DNA of 64,000 nt. It comes from Diacronema lutheri (Eukaryota > Haptophyta > Pavlovophyceae > Pavlovales > Pavlovaceae). Each line of letters begins with the position of its first letter. Positions within the stretch are counted from its first letter, which is position 1. The notes beneath the pieces are model-generated. The model worked only from the letters and a program-made list of their open reading frames with translations, did no database searches and was not told the DNA's origin. Of this stretch, positions 39,869 to 49,790 are shown in pieces. The stretch covers positions 62,001 through 126,000 of the forward strand of contig JAGTXO010000039.1 in the NCBI GenBank assembly GCA_019448385.1, given 5' to 3'. Made by a program: the position numbers and the translations under genes.

Positions 39869-42551
39869 TCAGAGCTTGCGCAGCCCAAGCAGCCCCGTCG
39901 CCTCACGCTCATCGCCCACAAACTCGACCGCAAGGCGCGCGTCGCGCGGCAGCATCACGACCGTCTGCACAACGACGCCCGCGACCCGACCGGTTGCGTC
40001 GATGTGCTTCGCCTGCCCGTCCGAGCTCTTCGCGAGCGCGGGCGCACCGTTCACGTGCAAGCGAACCGTCACGGGTCGGCGCTGCACGAAGCGCGCCGCG
40101 GGCGGCGGTGGCGCATGTGAGCGCGCGCGCGCGCGGCGCGCGCGCGCGGGCGGCGCGCGCGCGCGGGCGGCGCACCCGGCTGAAGAAGGCGAGGGTGAGT
40201 TCGTACGGCCCGGGCTGCGCGACGGTTACAGCGGGCGAGAGCTGATCCCACCCAAAGCCGAGCGGGTCGGTGTTGATCCGCTGCACGTCCCACGGGACGA
40301 GCCTGAGCGTCGACCGGCCGGTCGAGCGCAGCTTATGCGATGCCCACGCAAAGCGGCACGTTTGACACTCAGCCCAGACGGGCTCGAGCACGGCGCGCTG
40401 CCGCGCGAGCTCGTCAGCCGGCGCCGCGCGCGCCAGCGCCTCGTCCACGCGCCTGAGCACGGCCGCCGCGCTCTCGCCATCGCCGAGGCCGCCCGACACG
40501 CGCGCCTCGACGCGGCCGAGCGCCTCGTCGAGCTGCGCGCCGTCCACCTTGCGCACGAGCTCGCGCTCGACCACCGCGAGCGCGCGCTGTGCCGCATCGA
40601 GCGCGTCCGCGTCCGCCTTGGCGCCGATCCGGTCGGAGAGCTCGGCCGCGCCGACGGCGAGCGCGTCGGCCACCTGCCCGTGGACGGCGGCCTTCATCTC
40701 GACCTTGAGCTCATCGCCCGCGTGCGCGAGCGTGCGCCGTACGTTCTTGCGGAAGGTCACGAGCGCCTCCTGCGTCGACGCGTGCGTCTCGGCGCGCAGC
40801 TCGGCGAGGCGCGCCTCCTGCGAGGCGCCGAGCGTCGCGCGCAGCTCGGCGGCGGCGCCGTGCACGTCAGCGACGGCGGCCTTGGCGCGTAGCTGGCGCT
40901 GCAGCTCGCCGAGCTCGTCGGCGATCGAGTCGCGGATTGACGCCGCGCGCTCGGCGAGCGCCTTGCGCAGCTCGGCGGAGCGCTCGTCGAGCTCGGTGCG
41001 CTGCAGCGCGAGCATCGGCTCAATCGCCTCGCGCGCGGCGCGGCGCGCCTCGGCGTGCAGCTCTGCGTGGCCCGCCTTGGCGGCGAGCTCGCGCCGCAGC
41101 GCCTCGTGCAGCGCGCGCCCGTCGGCGAGCAGCCGGCGCGCCTCGTCAAGCGCCGCGTCCGCGGCGCCCGCCGACGCGGCGCGCGCGTCGGTCGCGTCAG
41201 CGAGCGCGGCGCGAAGCTGCGTGTCGGCCGCGCCGAGTGCGGAGAGCTGCGCCTGCGTCTCCTCCCACAGCTCGCGCACGTCGGCGGCGACCGCGCGCCG
41301 CTCGAGCTCGGCGAGCAGCTCGGACGTCACGGCCTTCGAGTGCAGCGCCGCCTGCTGCGACGACACGTCGATCAACCGGCGCAGCTCGGCGCGCTCGGCC
41401 GCGCCGACCGCCGCGGCGCGCTCGTCGGCAAGCGCGCGTGCCGCATCCGCGTCGCGCGACGCACGCCGGTCGTCCTCGAGCTGCGCGCCAAGCTCGCGGC
41501 ACGCGCCGTCGAGCGCGTCGGCGCGCGCGGCCGCGTCGGCGCGTGCTGCGTCCAGCTTGCGCTCGACGGCGGCGGCGAGCGTCGCGTAATCGTCGCGCGT
41601 CTGCCGGACCGCGGCGAGCGCACCGTTCACGTCGGCCGCGCGCGCGAGCGTCGCGATCGCAACGGCGAGCTCGTCGCGCGACACGCGCGCGTCGAGCGCC
41701 TCGCGCGCGCTTCGCTGCTCGAGCTCGAGCGCGCGCAGACGCTCGCGGTCGTCAAGTGCGCCGCGCAGCTCGCGGCCCGACGGCAGCTCGGAGAGGCGCG
41801 CATCGGCCGTGGCGGCGCGCTCCTCGAGCAGGCGCAGCCGGCCGTGCGCGTCGGCGAGCTCGGCGCGAGAGCCACACGCGTCGAGCGCCGCGCGCAGCTC
41901 GCGCTGCGCGGCCGCGTGCACCTCGACCTCGGCGCCAAGCGCGCGCACGTCGTCGGCCGATGCGCAGCGCGCCTGCGCTGTTTCAAGCTGCGCGCGCACG
42001 GCCTCGAGCCGCAGCAGCCGGTCGCCGGTGTCGTCCGCGCGCGCCGAGAGCGTGGCGACCTGCGCGGGCGTCACGTGCGCGCCCTCGAGCCGCTCGAGCC
42101 GCGCGCCGAGCTCGTCGATCCGGCCGAGCGCGACGTCAAGCGCCGAGCGGCTCGCCGCGCGCTCCGTCACGCGAGCGATCACCGACGCCTCGAGCGCGAC
42201 GAGCGCGTCGGCACTCGCGCCGTTCGCAGCCTCGAGCCGCGCGCCGAGCCGCTGCTCGAGCTGCGCGGTCACGTCGAGCGCATCGAGGTGGCGCGCGTGC
42301 GCCGCCTCTGCGCCCTGCCGCACGTCGGCGAGCAGCGCGTCCGTCACGCCGCGCAACTCGTCGTGCGACGCGCGGCCCGCGACCTGCGCGGCGAGCGCCG
42401 ACACGCGCTCGGCGTTCACGTTGAGCGCGTGCACGACGACGTCGACGAGGCGGCGCACGACGTCGGGCAGCTGCCCCTCCGCCTCATCGAGCGTGTCGAT
42501 CAGCGTCGCGACGGGATCGGCGGACGAGGGCGGCAGGACGGCGCTCGCCAT
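39869..42551 (-). CDS. Long coiled-coil protein with C-terminal beta-sandwich domain
   Basis: Exons 42551-40176 and 40081-39869 (GT-AG, 94 bp) give 862 aa. After a short head ('DPVATLIDTLDEAEGQLPDV') about 650 residues are Ala/Leu/Glu/Arg-rich heptads, an extended coiled coil. The last 130 residues change character: 'CQTCRFAWASHKL', 'GPYELTLAFFSR' and, across the splice, 'RRPVTVRLHVNGAPALAKS' and 'LPRDARLAVEFVGDE'. This pattern resembles the C1q/TNF-like jelly-roll found at the ends of algal and protist coiled-coil proteins. A structural role at the cytoskeleton or cilium is plausible but not shown. It is convergent with GPDH. Confidence 0.7.
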
Positions 42552-43143
42552 CCGCGCAGGCGGCGAGGGCGGCGGAGCAGAAGCGAGCGCGGCCGGAGCG
42601 AGCTCAGCGCGACACGGTGGCGGGTAGGATGGCCGCCCGTTCGAATCGCCCTGCCTTTGAACTTTGAAGGGTCGGTGGCGCGCCAACCGCAAAACTCGGC
42701 CTACCCTCGCCCGAATATGAAAATGGAGGGCAGTGGCCCCCCGTATGGGTACTGCCCTCTTGCATAACAGTCCCAGTGACGCCCCTTCACAAAAATTTCT
42801 GGCCTGCCGGGCCGTCGCGGGGGCGCATCGTCGTTTCCCGCGTGAAATGACGTTTGAATTGTACGGAGTCCGGCAAGCCGCAGAAGGTCCGGTTTGAAGG
42901 CAGTTTGAGAGAGCGTCATTTTGAAGATCTGCGCTTTCCCCTTCCCTTGCAAGGTACAAACACTGGCTGCTCGCACCCGCGCGGAGCTCGCGAGGCGCGG
43001 CGGGAGCGAGGCGCAGCGCGCGGACGCGTCGCGCCTGCATCGCCGAGATGCCTGCTTCGCGCCCAGCGCCCAGCCCGCTCACCCACTCGTGAATGCCCGC
43101 GCGCGCGTGCGCGCGTGCGCGACGTCGACGGCCGCCAGGCGAG
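42552..43143. other. Intergenic region with palindrome related to transposon tip
   Basis: Divergent from coiled-coil gene to HMG gene. Several TTTGAA-type motifs occur (about 42656, 42664, 42851, 42893, 42918). At 42728-42761 'agggcagt' and 'actgccct' form a palindrome around 'ggccccccgtatgggt'; its 'tatgggtactgccc' also forms the tip of the transposon at 46957. Confidence 0.5.
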
Positions 43144-43860
43144 ATGCCCGGGGACTACGCGCAGCTCTTCACCAAGCTCTCGACGGCGCTGTCCGAGGCA
43201 GCGGAGCTCGCAGCCACGCTCGGCCGTGAGATTCCGCCTCTCGCGCTCGGGCAGACGGTGCAGCCGACTTCCGCGCCCACGGCGCGGACCGGCGCCAAGC
43301 CGGGGCCCAAGGCAGGGCAGAAGCAGAAGAAGGAGCGCGACCCGGACGCGCCGAAGCGGCCGATGACGGCGTTCCTGCTGTACAGCCGCGACCGGCGGTC
43401 GAGCTTCGTGACCGATCACCCCGACGTCCACGGCCGCTCGATCACCACCGGCCTCGCCGACGAGTGGCGCTCGCTCGATCCGTCCAAGAAGAAGCCGTAC
43501 GAAGATCTCTACCAGTCGAGCATGGACGGCTGGCGCGACGCCAAGGCAAATTACGAGGGGCCGACGCACGAAGGAGAGGTGGTGGCGGTTGTCGCGCCGC
43601 CGCGCCCCGCCAAGAAGTCCGCAGCGCCGGCCAAGCCTGCCGCGCCGGCCAAGCCCGCCGCGCCGGCGAGCGCGCCGGCGCAGCACTTTGTCGCGCCGGG
43701 CATCGCGCTCGACCGCGCGGCCGAAGACGAAGAGCGGAGGCGCAAGAAGGAGGAGAAGAAGCGGCGCAAGGAGCACAAGGAGCACAAGGCGCCCTCCGAC
43801 GGCGACGCCTCCTCCGCCAAGAAGAAGAAGAAGCACAAGGAGCACCACGACGACGCGTGA
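43144..43860 (+). CDS. HMG-box protein with lysine-rich tail
   Basis: Intronless, 238 aa. The single HMG box follows a basic linker: 'DPDAPKRPMTAFLLYSRDRR', 'GLADEWRSLDPSKKKPYEDL'. These match the DPxxPKRPxxAFxxF start and WKxLsxxeKxpY centre of HMGB/NHP6/SSRP1-type boxes. A Pro/Ala/Lys segment ('AAPAKPAAPAKP') and a highly charged tail of KKEEKKRRKEHKEHK type follow, ending HHDDA. It would bend DNA without sequence specificity in chromatin. The N-terminal 60 residues are helical and unassigned. Confidence 0.9.
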   Translation: MPGDYAQLFTKLSTALSEAAELAATLGREIPPLALGQTVQPTSAPTARTGAKPGPKAGQKQKKERDPDAPKRPMTAFLLYSRDRRSSFVTDHPDVHGRSITTGLADEWRSLDPSKKKPYEDLYQSSMDGWRDAKANYEGPTHEGEVVAVVAPPRPAKKSAAPAKPAAPAKPAAPASAPAQHFVAPGIALDRAAEDEERRRKKEEKKRRKEHKEHKAPSDGDASSAKKKKKHKEHHDDA

Positions 43861-44403
43861 GCCGACGGCCGCGCAGAGGCGGCCGGCCACGTGCGCCACG
43901 CCGCGGCCCACGGCAGCGCCACGCCCGGTGCGGCACGGGCTGCCGCTGCGGCGACCACCGAGCCGCGCGCGCGTGCCGTGCTGGACGGCGTCGCGCCGCA
44001 CGTGACGCCGCCGCAGCCAAGTCTGACGCAGCCGCACAGGCGCTGCCACGGCCGCGCTCTATCGGCCGGCTCGCTGCCCCGTGCCGAAGCCTCCTTGCTG
44101 GTTGCGCGAGCCAACTCGGCGAGGAGGCGTTCATCGCACGTCAACCATCCCAAGCGACGCCACTGTCACCGTGTCACCGTGTCGGACGGACGCGGGGGGA
44201 GCGCCACGGCCGCCGCCGCCTTCCGCGTGACCGCCTGAAGCTGTAAAAAAAAACTCCTCTGCCGCTCTCCGGTCGCAAGCGACCGTCACAACCCGCCTTC
44301 AAGCTCTCCTCCTCGACCTTTTCCACCAGAGGTCCTTCTTCGGCTGATCAGAAGTTTCACAGGCGTTGTTGAACACGTCCACTGGCAAAACGACAACCGA
44401 GCG
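43861..44403. other. Intergenic stretch, HMG to coiled-coil gene
   Basis: Nothing recognisable. Near the downstream start 'cttcaagctctcct' (44299) recurs before the snurportin gene (61342). Confidence 0.5.
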
Positions 44404-46753
44404 ATGAGCGCGACGGCGCCAACGCCGATCCGCCCGCGGCCGGTCGCTCGCGCCGAGAGCGCGTTCAGCGTGCATGCCACTGGCGTGCGTCCCTCCGTTG
44501 GCGTTGCCGACGCGGACAGCTCCGACCCGCGCGCGCGCGCGCTCGCCATCCAGCTGGCGCGCAAGGCGGACGAGCTGCGGCGCGCGGCGGAGACTGTCGA
44601 TACACTCAGCCGCGACAAGACGGAGCTCACGCGGCGCGTGGAGCATTTACTTCGACAGCTCGACGCCAAGGACGGCAGCCTTGCGAGCGTGCGCCGCGCC
44701 TCAGTGCCCACGCCTGCGGGCGCGCCGACGCAAGGCGTCGAGGTGCTCCAGCGCGCGCTGGATGCAGCGGAGGCGCGGCGCGACGAGCGTGAGGCAGAGT
44801 GCGCGCGGCTCGAACGGACGCTAGCACAAACGCACGCTGAGTACGCCGCCGAGCGCGCCGCGCCACGCGCCGCGCCGCCGCCGGCGGACACCGACGCTGC
44901 AGCGCTGCGCGACGCGCTCGCACGAGCCGCCGCGTTGGAGGTGGTCGTGCAGCGGCAGGCTGCGGAGCTGGCGGCATGCGGAGCGACGATCATCGCGCTG
45001 CGCGACGAGAGTGAGCGCGCGCACGCCCGTCTCGACGCCGCCCAACGCGGCGCGACGGCCGCCGCCGCGGCGAGCGCCGACTTTGAAAAGTTGAGCGCGG
45101 CGCACGAGCGGGCGCGCGCCGAGCTCGCGGCGATGCGCACCGCGCACGACGACGCGCGCGCAGCCACCGCGGCGCTGCGCGCGCGCGCCGACGCTGCCGA
45201 CGGCGAGCTGCGCGCGTCCACGTCGTGCGCCGAAAGCTTGAGCGCCCAGCTCGCCGCCGAGCGCGCCGAGCGCGCCGCCGAGCGCGCCGAGCGCGCCGCC
45301 GAGCGCGCCGCCGAGCGCGCCGCGGATGGCGAGGCACACGCGCGCGCGCTGGCGGACGTGGCGGCGGGAGCCCACGCGCTCGGCGTGCGCTTGGCTGCAG
45401 CCGAGCGCGAGCGCGACGCGGCGGTGGACGCGAAGGGGCGGGCAGAAGCGTTGGCGGGCGAGCATGCCGCCGCGCACGAGCACGAGCGCACGCGACTCGG
45501 CGGCATGGCGGCCGCGGCGGAGCGCGCACACGCTGCTGCTCTCGCGCTCATTAGGCGCGATATGGACGAGGGCGCACGCACGGCGAATGCCCGCATCGAG
45601 AGGTGCGGGGCGGGGCGGCAGCGCCAACGGCCCGGCGAGCGCGCGCGCCGAGCGACCGGCCGCGCCACGCCGCGCACGGGCTCGCCCGGACTGGGCTCAC
45701 CCGGACTGGGCTCACCCGGACTGCGCACGCCGCCTCCACCGCCGTGCCCCGCACCCACGCGCACAGCGTCAGGTCCGAGCTGGCGGCCGCCCTCGTCCGC
45801 GCCCAGTCGGCCGAGGCAGGCGTGGCGGCGGCGCATGCCGAGGCGACGCGCCAGCGCGGCGTGGCGAGCGCCTCGCAGCAGCGGTACGCGCGGGCGCGGC
45901 TGTGCGCGGAGGGCGGGGGGGGGGGGGGGGGGGGGGCAGGCATCGCACCTTACCGCTGCTGCGAGGCGCTCTCCCCCCCCCCCCCCCCCCCCCCCCCCCC
46001 CGCCCGCGCGCCCCGCGCGCCCCGCCAGCGCGGCCGCTGCGTACGTGCGGCCATGCGCTGCGTCAGCTCACGCGCCGTCGCGCTCACCCCGCGCGCGCTC
46101 GCCGCGGCCGCTGTGGGCGGCACAGGCTGGAGGCGGAGTTGGGCCATCTCCGCACCGCCGCGGCCGCGCGTGCGCTTGCCCCGTCTCCGTCTCCGCCTCC
46201 CCCGCCCGGTCAGCTCGCGGCGCTCGCGGCACGCGCTGACGCGGCGGAGCGCGCGGCGGTCGCCGCCGCGGCCGCGCTCGAGGCCGAGCGCGCGGCGGTC
46301 GGTCGCAAGGAGGAGCAATGGAGGTTGGTCGGCTTGAAACGGTTTGCCGAGTCGAGCAAGGCCGAGGAGAAGCTCAAGCTTGCGCTGATGCAGGCGGACC
46401 TGCTCCGCCGACGGGTCGATATGCTCAAGCTCGCGCTGCAGACCGTCGAGGCCTCGCTGCCCGTCGAGCGCGTCGCCAAGATCCGCGCGCAGATCGCCGA
46501 GCGCGAGGCGCAACTCGCCGAGCAGCACGCGGTCAAGGACGCGCACACACTCGCGGTCAAGCGCTCGTCGTTTGGCGAAACGTTCCAGCGACAGATGAGC
46601 TCGCTCGAGGCCAAGATTGGCCAGGTGGTCCTTGAGCAGGCGCAGCCGCACGCGCACGCTGGCGCCCGCAGCGGCGGCGGCGTTGGCTCGCGCGAGCGCG
46701 GCGCGCACGCACCGCCGCCCCGGGCGAACAAGGCGCAAGTAGCGCACGTGTAG
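44404..46753 (+). CDS. Coiled-coil protein, unrecognised family
   Basis: Exons 44404-45602, 45773-45883 and 46126-46753 give 645 aa with GT-AG introns of 170 and 242 bp. From residue 45 on the chain is heptad-rich and Ala/Glu/Arg dominated ('RAERAAERAERAAERAAERA' near 45270), with a final block 'EEKLKLALMQADLLRRRVDM' and 'FGETFQRQMSSLEAKIGQVV'. The tail is basic and Gly/Ala-rich. No enzymatic domain is seen. The second intron holds a G22 run, a C39 run and an inverted copy of its own donor region. A further small intron near 46160-46210 is possible. A scaffold or ciliary role is a guess. Confidence 0.65.
45603..45772 (+). repeat. 15-bp tandem repeat in coiled-coil intron 1
   Basis: 'cggactgggctcacc' is repeated about three times at 45687-45725. 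Confidence 0.8.
45868..46011. repeat. Inverted repeat across a splice donor, with G22 and C39 runs
   Basis: Exon end plus donor 'gcctcgcagcagcggta' (ending 45886) is matched by its reverse complement 'taccgctgctgcgaggc' in the intron (from about 45954). Between them lies a 22-base G run (45915-45936); right after is a 39-base C run (45973-46011). Confidence 0.85.
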
Positions 46754-46774
46754 GGAGAGGGGAAAGGGGGGGAA

Positions 46775-46806
<32 letters not shown>
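46775..46806 (+). repeat. Poly-G run after coiled-coil gene
   Basis: 32 consecutive G about 20 bp past the stop codon and 150 bp before the transposon's left end. Confidence 0.9.
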
Positions 46807-46809
<3 letters not shown>

Positions 46810-46956
46810 CCCACCCTCCCTTCCGAATCGCAAGTTTTTTTGAAGCGGTGACTCGTGGCGCCCTTGTTCCTCTCCCCCCGTCCCCCCTCCACCCAGGAGT
46901 CCAGGACGTTCACCCAGTCAGATTCTTGGTCGTAATCACATCGCCCACTCGCCACC

Positions 46957-47405
46957 CAGTATGGGTACTGCCCGTTGGGTCTGAGTTCGCGGACGAAGGA
47001 AGAGGAGAGACCCGCGCGCGAAAAAGCGAAAATGGCCGCGAGAGGTGCGCGCGCGCGTCGCGTCGGCCCCGCGGGAGGTGGCGCGGTGCGTGTCGCGCTA
47101 TGCGTGTCGCCGCTGCGCGTGGGGGTTCCTGACATACCCGGGAACCCCGCTCTCATAACCGCGACACGTGCAGGCGGCGCGGCCGCAGCGCCGCGAGCGG
47201 CGTCATCATCGGCGTCGGTCGCGGGCACCGGCTCTCGGTCGAGGTCATGAAGATCATCCTGCGGCGGCTATTTTCTCGGCAGGAGCGCGGTGAGGATTGC
47301 GGATGACCTCCACACATCCACCGACACGCTCACGGAGTCGATCGTCCGCGCCACCATCGAGCGGTACGAGGCCACCGGCATCGTCGATTCCCAGCCGAAC
47401 AAGCC
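46957..47405 (+). repeat. Left terminal inverted repeat
   Basis: Matches the reverse complement of 49286-49732 nearly base for base, including 'ccgggaaccccgctctcata'. Confidence 0.9.
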
Positions 47406-47620
47406 GTGCGCGAAGCTCATGAGCGAGCTCGACCAGGAGCTGATGCTCGCGATCATGGCGGAGCAACCGTGACTTTACTTACGCGAGATTGCGGCCGAGC
47501 TGCAGGCCGTCACGCTCAAGGCGTTCACGCGCGAGTACATTCACTACAACCTCTGCGCCGCCGGCCTCTCGCTCAAGAAGATGCAGCGCGTCCAAGCGGC
47601 CCGCGACGAAGAAGAACACC
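47285..47620 (+). pseudogene. Transposase N-terminal remnant (IS630/Tc1-type)
   Basis: The frame from 47290 reads 'RATIERYEATGIVDSQPNK' and 'LDQELMLAIMAEQP', then after one in-frame TGA continues 'YLREIAAELQAVT' and 'YIHYNLCAAGLSLKKMQRV'. The order (first helix-turn-helix, RYexTG, then REIA and a second recognition helix ending GLSxKK) is that of IS630/Tc1-mariner DNA-binding regions. The catalytic aspartate blocks that should follow are absent; sequence after about 47620 is unrelated. The first part lies within the inverted repeat and so is copied, reversed, at the right end. Confidence 0.6.
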
Positions 47621-47839
47621 TCGGGCATGCTGAGGAACAGCTGCGCGCGCTCGACGCTGCTGTTGATGTGCTCAGCAGCCTCGATTCACGCCTGCGCGGT
47701 CGCATCCCAGCCAACTTTGCACAACTCGAGCGCCTGCGCGACCTGCTGCGCGAGCGCCACGCTCTGAGCGGCCGGCATAGTGGGAGCAATGGACTGCGGC
47801 GCCGGCACAGGCGCGGAGCAGGCACCGAACGCGCCGGCC

Positions 47840-49290
47840 TAGCCGCCCGACGCCACGAGGCCGCCGCCACCGACCTTGCCAGGGTGCTTGGGCGGGGGCG
47901 TCACCTCGACGACAAGGTAAAGAATGCAGATGTCCAAGTCCTGCTGCGCGCCGCTCGGCGCGTAAAACCTGCGCGCCACGTCGGCATCGTCGGTGATCAG
48001 CGTCAGGCGGACGAACACTGCGGGCGCGCCGATCTCTCGCTGATGCCGATCCGGTAGAGCCGAAGGGAGTGAGGCGGCTGCGGCAGGTTGCCGTGAGCCG
48101 AGTCGTGCGTCGAGCGTAGGAGCGTGGTGAGCACGTCGCGGCTCTCGACCAGCGCGTAAAAGCCGTCGGCTGCTTGTAGACCAACGAGAGCGCGTAGCGG
48201 CGCGGAAGCGCTTGCTTCGTCATCCTCACCGTCTTCGCCGGTCGAGCGCGATTAGCGGCGCGACGCGTCTCGCGCGCCGGGCCGGCGCGCCGACACATCG
48301 CTCGTCTCCGCCGTGCGCTCCTCAAGCTGCGCGGCTTTGATCTCCGCCGCCTTTGCGGCCGCCTCGTCCTTGTTGGCGCGCGTCTCAGCCGACCGGGCCT
48401 GCGCTTGCGCCTTCTCCCCGAGCGCAGGCGCAAAGTGCACCTTGTTCTCCTCTGCGTGCGCGTGGCCTCCGACTTGGCGAGCTCCGCGGCCTCCGCGCTA
48501 TACTGAAGAGGAGCTTGGCCCTTTTAAAAGCTTGCACGCGAGTGATCGCATCGTTGTCCCCCGAGTTGGCGCCCAGCTTGACGCACAATGGCTCGCCCGG
48601 CTTGAGGGCATCAACGTAGAGGGCATCAACGTACGCGTCAAAGGACACGAGGTACACGCGCAGCGTCTCCAAAGCCTTCCCCTCCTCCTCGGAGTCGTCC
48701 GCCACGACTTGACCGAATCCTGCGCGGGCACCGCCGCAAGCCCACGCGCCGGCTCGTGCTCGTCCGGCTCGTGCTCGTCCGGCTCGGCCGCCGGCAGCGC
48801 GCTCGAGCTACCGGCCTTCGCGCCGGCCCCGCCGCCGGCGAGGGCGCGCACTGGAGCCGCTTTCTCGGGCGGCTTCGTTGCGCCAGCGCTGGGCTTGCGA
48901 GACGAGCGCTGCGGCAGCGCGCCAATTGTTGTAGGCGAGTACGTGGTAACCCTCGGCACGCGGGGTCGCGCGCCAGCCGGCGCCGAGGTCTCGCGCGCGC
49001 GATCGGCCTCGTCTTGGTCGGCCTTGCGCTTCGCTCGCGTCATCTTGTCGGCTATCGCCTTGTCCAACGGACCGGCGCGCGCGACCTTGACGCGACCAAC
49101 GCCAGCGCGCGCGCCGGCGTCCGCGTCCAAGCGGAGGGCCGCGAGCGCGCCTGCGCCGGCCGGCGGGCCGGGCGCGGTGGATGTCGCAGCTGCGGCGGCG
49201 GGGTCCTGGCCATTTTGGGAACCCGGGGCCGGCACGGCGACACCGTCCGCGACGCCGCCGTCCGCTGCCGGCTCACCGAGCGTGTGGCTT
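47840..49290 (-). pseudogene. Decayed cargo sequence inside transposon, minus strand
   Basis: Minus-strand frames here look coding in pieces: a Pro/Ala/Lys-rich segment with a 'DEHEPDEHEP' repeat (about 48750-48800), a stretch 'DALKPGEPLCVKLGANSGD' (about 48560-48610), a charged 'KDEAAAKAAEIKAAQLEER' (about 48310-48370), and 'DLDICILYLVVEVTPPPK' (about 47885-47940). The pieces lie in different frames and are broken in several places. I recognise no family. It may be captured host sequence or the element's own second gene. Confidence 0.4.
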
Positions 49291-49732
49291 GTTCGGCTGG
49301 GAATCGACGATGCCGGTGGCCTCGTACCGCTCGATGGTGGCGCGGACGATCGACTCCGTGAGCGTGTCGGTGGATGTGTGGAGGTCATCCGCAATCCTCA
49401 CCGCGCTCCTGCCGAGAAAATAGCCGCCGCAGGATGATCTTCATGACCTCGACCGAGAGCCGGTGCCCGCGACCGACGCCGATGATGACGCCGCTCGCGG
49501 CGCTGCGGCCGCGCCGCCTGCACGTGTCGCGGTTATGAGAGCGGGGTTCCCGGGTATGTCAGGAACCCCCACGCGCAGCGGCGACACGCATAGCGCGACA
49601 CGCACCGCGCCACCTCCCGCGGGGCCGACGCGACGCGCGCGCGCACCTCTCGCGGCCATTTTCGCTTTTTCGCGCGCGGGTCTCTCCTATTCCTTCGTCC
49701 GCGAACTCAGATCCAACGGGCAGTACCTACTG
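49286..49732 (-). repeat. Right terminal inverted repeat
   Basis: Partner of 46957-47405. It ends 58 bp before the ATG of the sulfotransferase-glycosyltransferase gene, so it forms most of that gene's upstream region. Confidence 0.9.
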
Positions 49733-49790
49733 ACCACGATGCCGGTGGCACCCTCACGTGCGTGAACGTCGGCGGAACGTCGGCGGGCGC

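Larger units (their letters stand above)
46957..49732. mobile_element. DNA transposon with about 450-bp near-identical terminal inverted repeats
   Basis: Left arm 46957-47405 and right arm 49286-49732 are reverse complements with only a few differences. Each tip begins near 'ggtactgcccgttgg', preceded by 'cagta' on both sides. The left arm runs into a transposase-like frame with helix-turn-helix character (47290-47620), of IS630/Tc1-mariner type, but no complete DDE domain is seen. The inner 1.9 kb is instead filled mainly by minus-strand coding-like sequence of unknown origin. It therefore looks like a non-autonomous element that has lost or replaced its transposase core. Arm identity suggests a young insertion. 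Exact tips and target duplication are not resolved. Confidence 0.8.

Noticed and set aside
42620-42660. T-loop-like 'gttcgaatcgcc'
   Set aside because: No matching acceptor stem or D-arm at tRNA distance on either strand.
47840-49290. Reading the transposon interior as one intact gene
   Set aside because: The coding-like pieces lie in different frames and are broken; no family is recognised, so it is left as decayed cargo.
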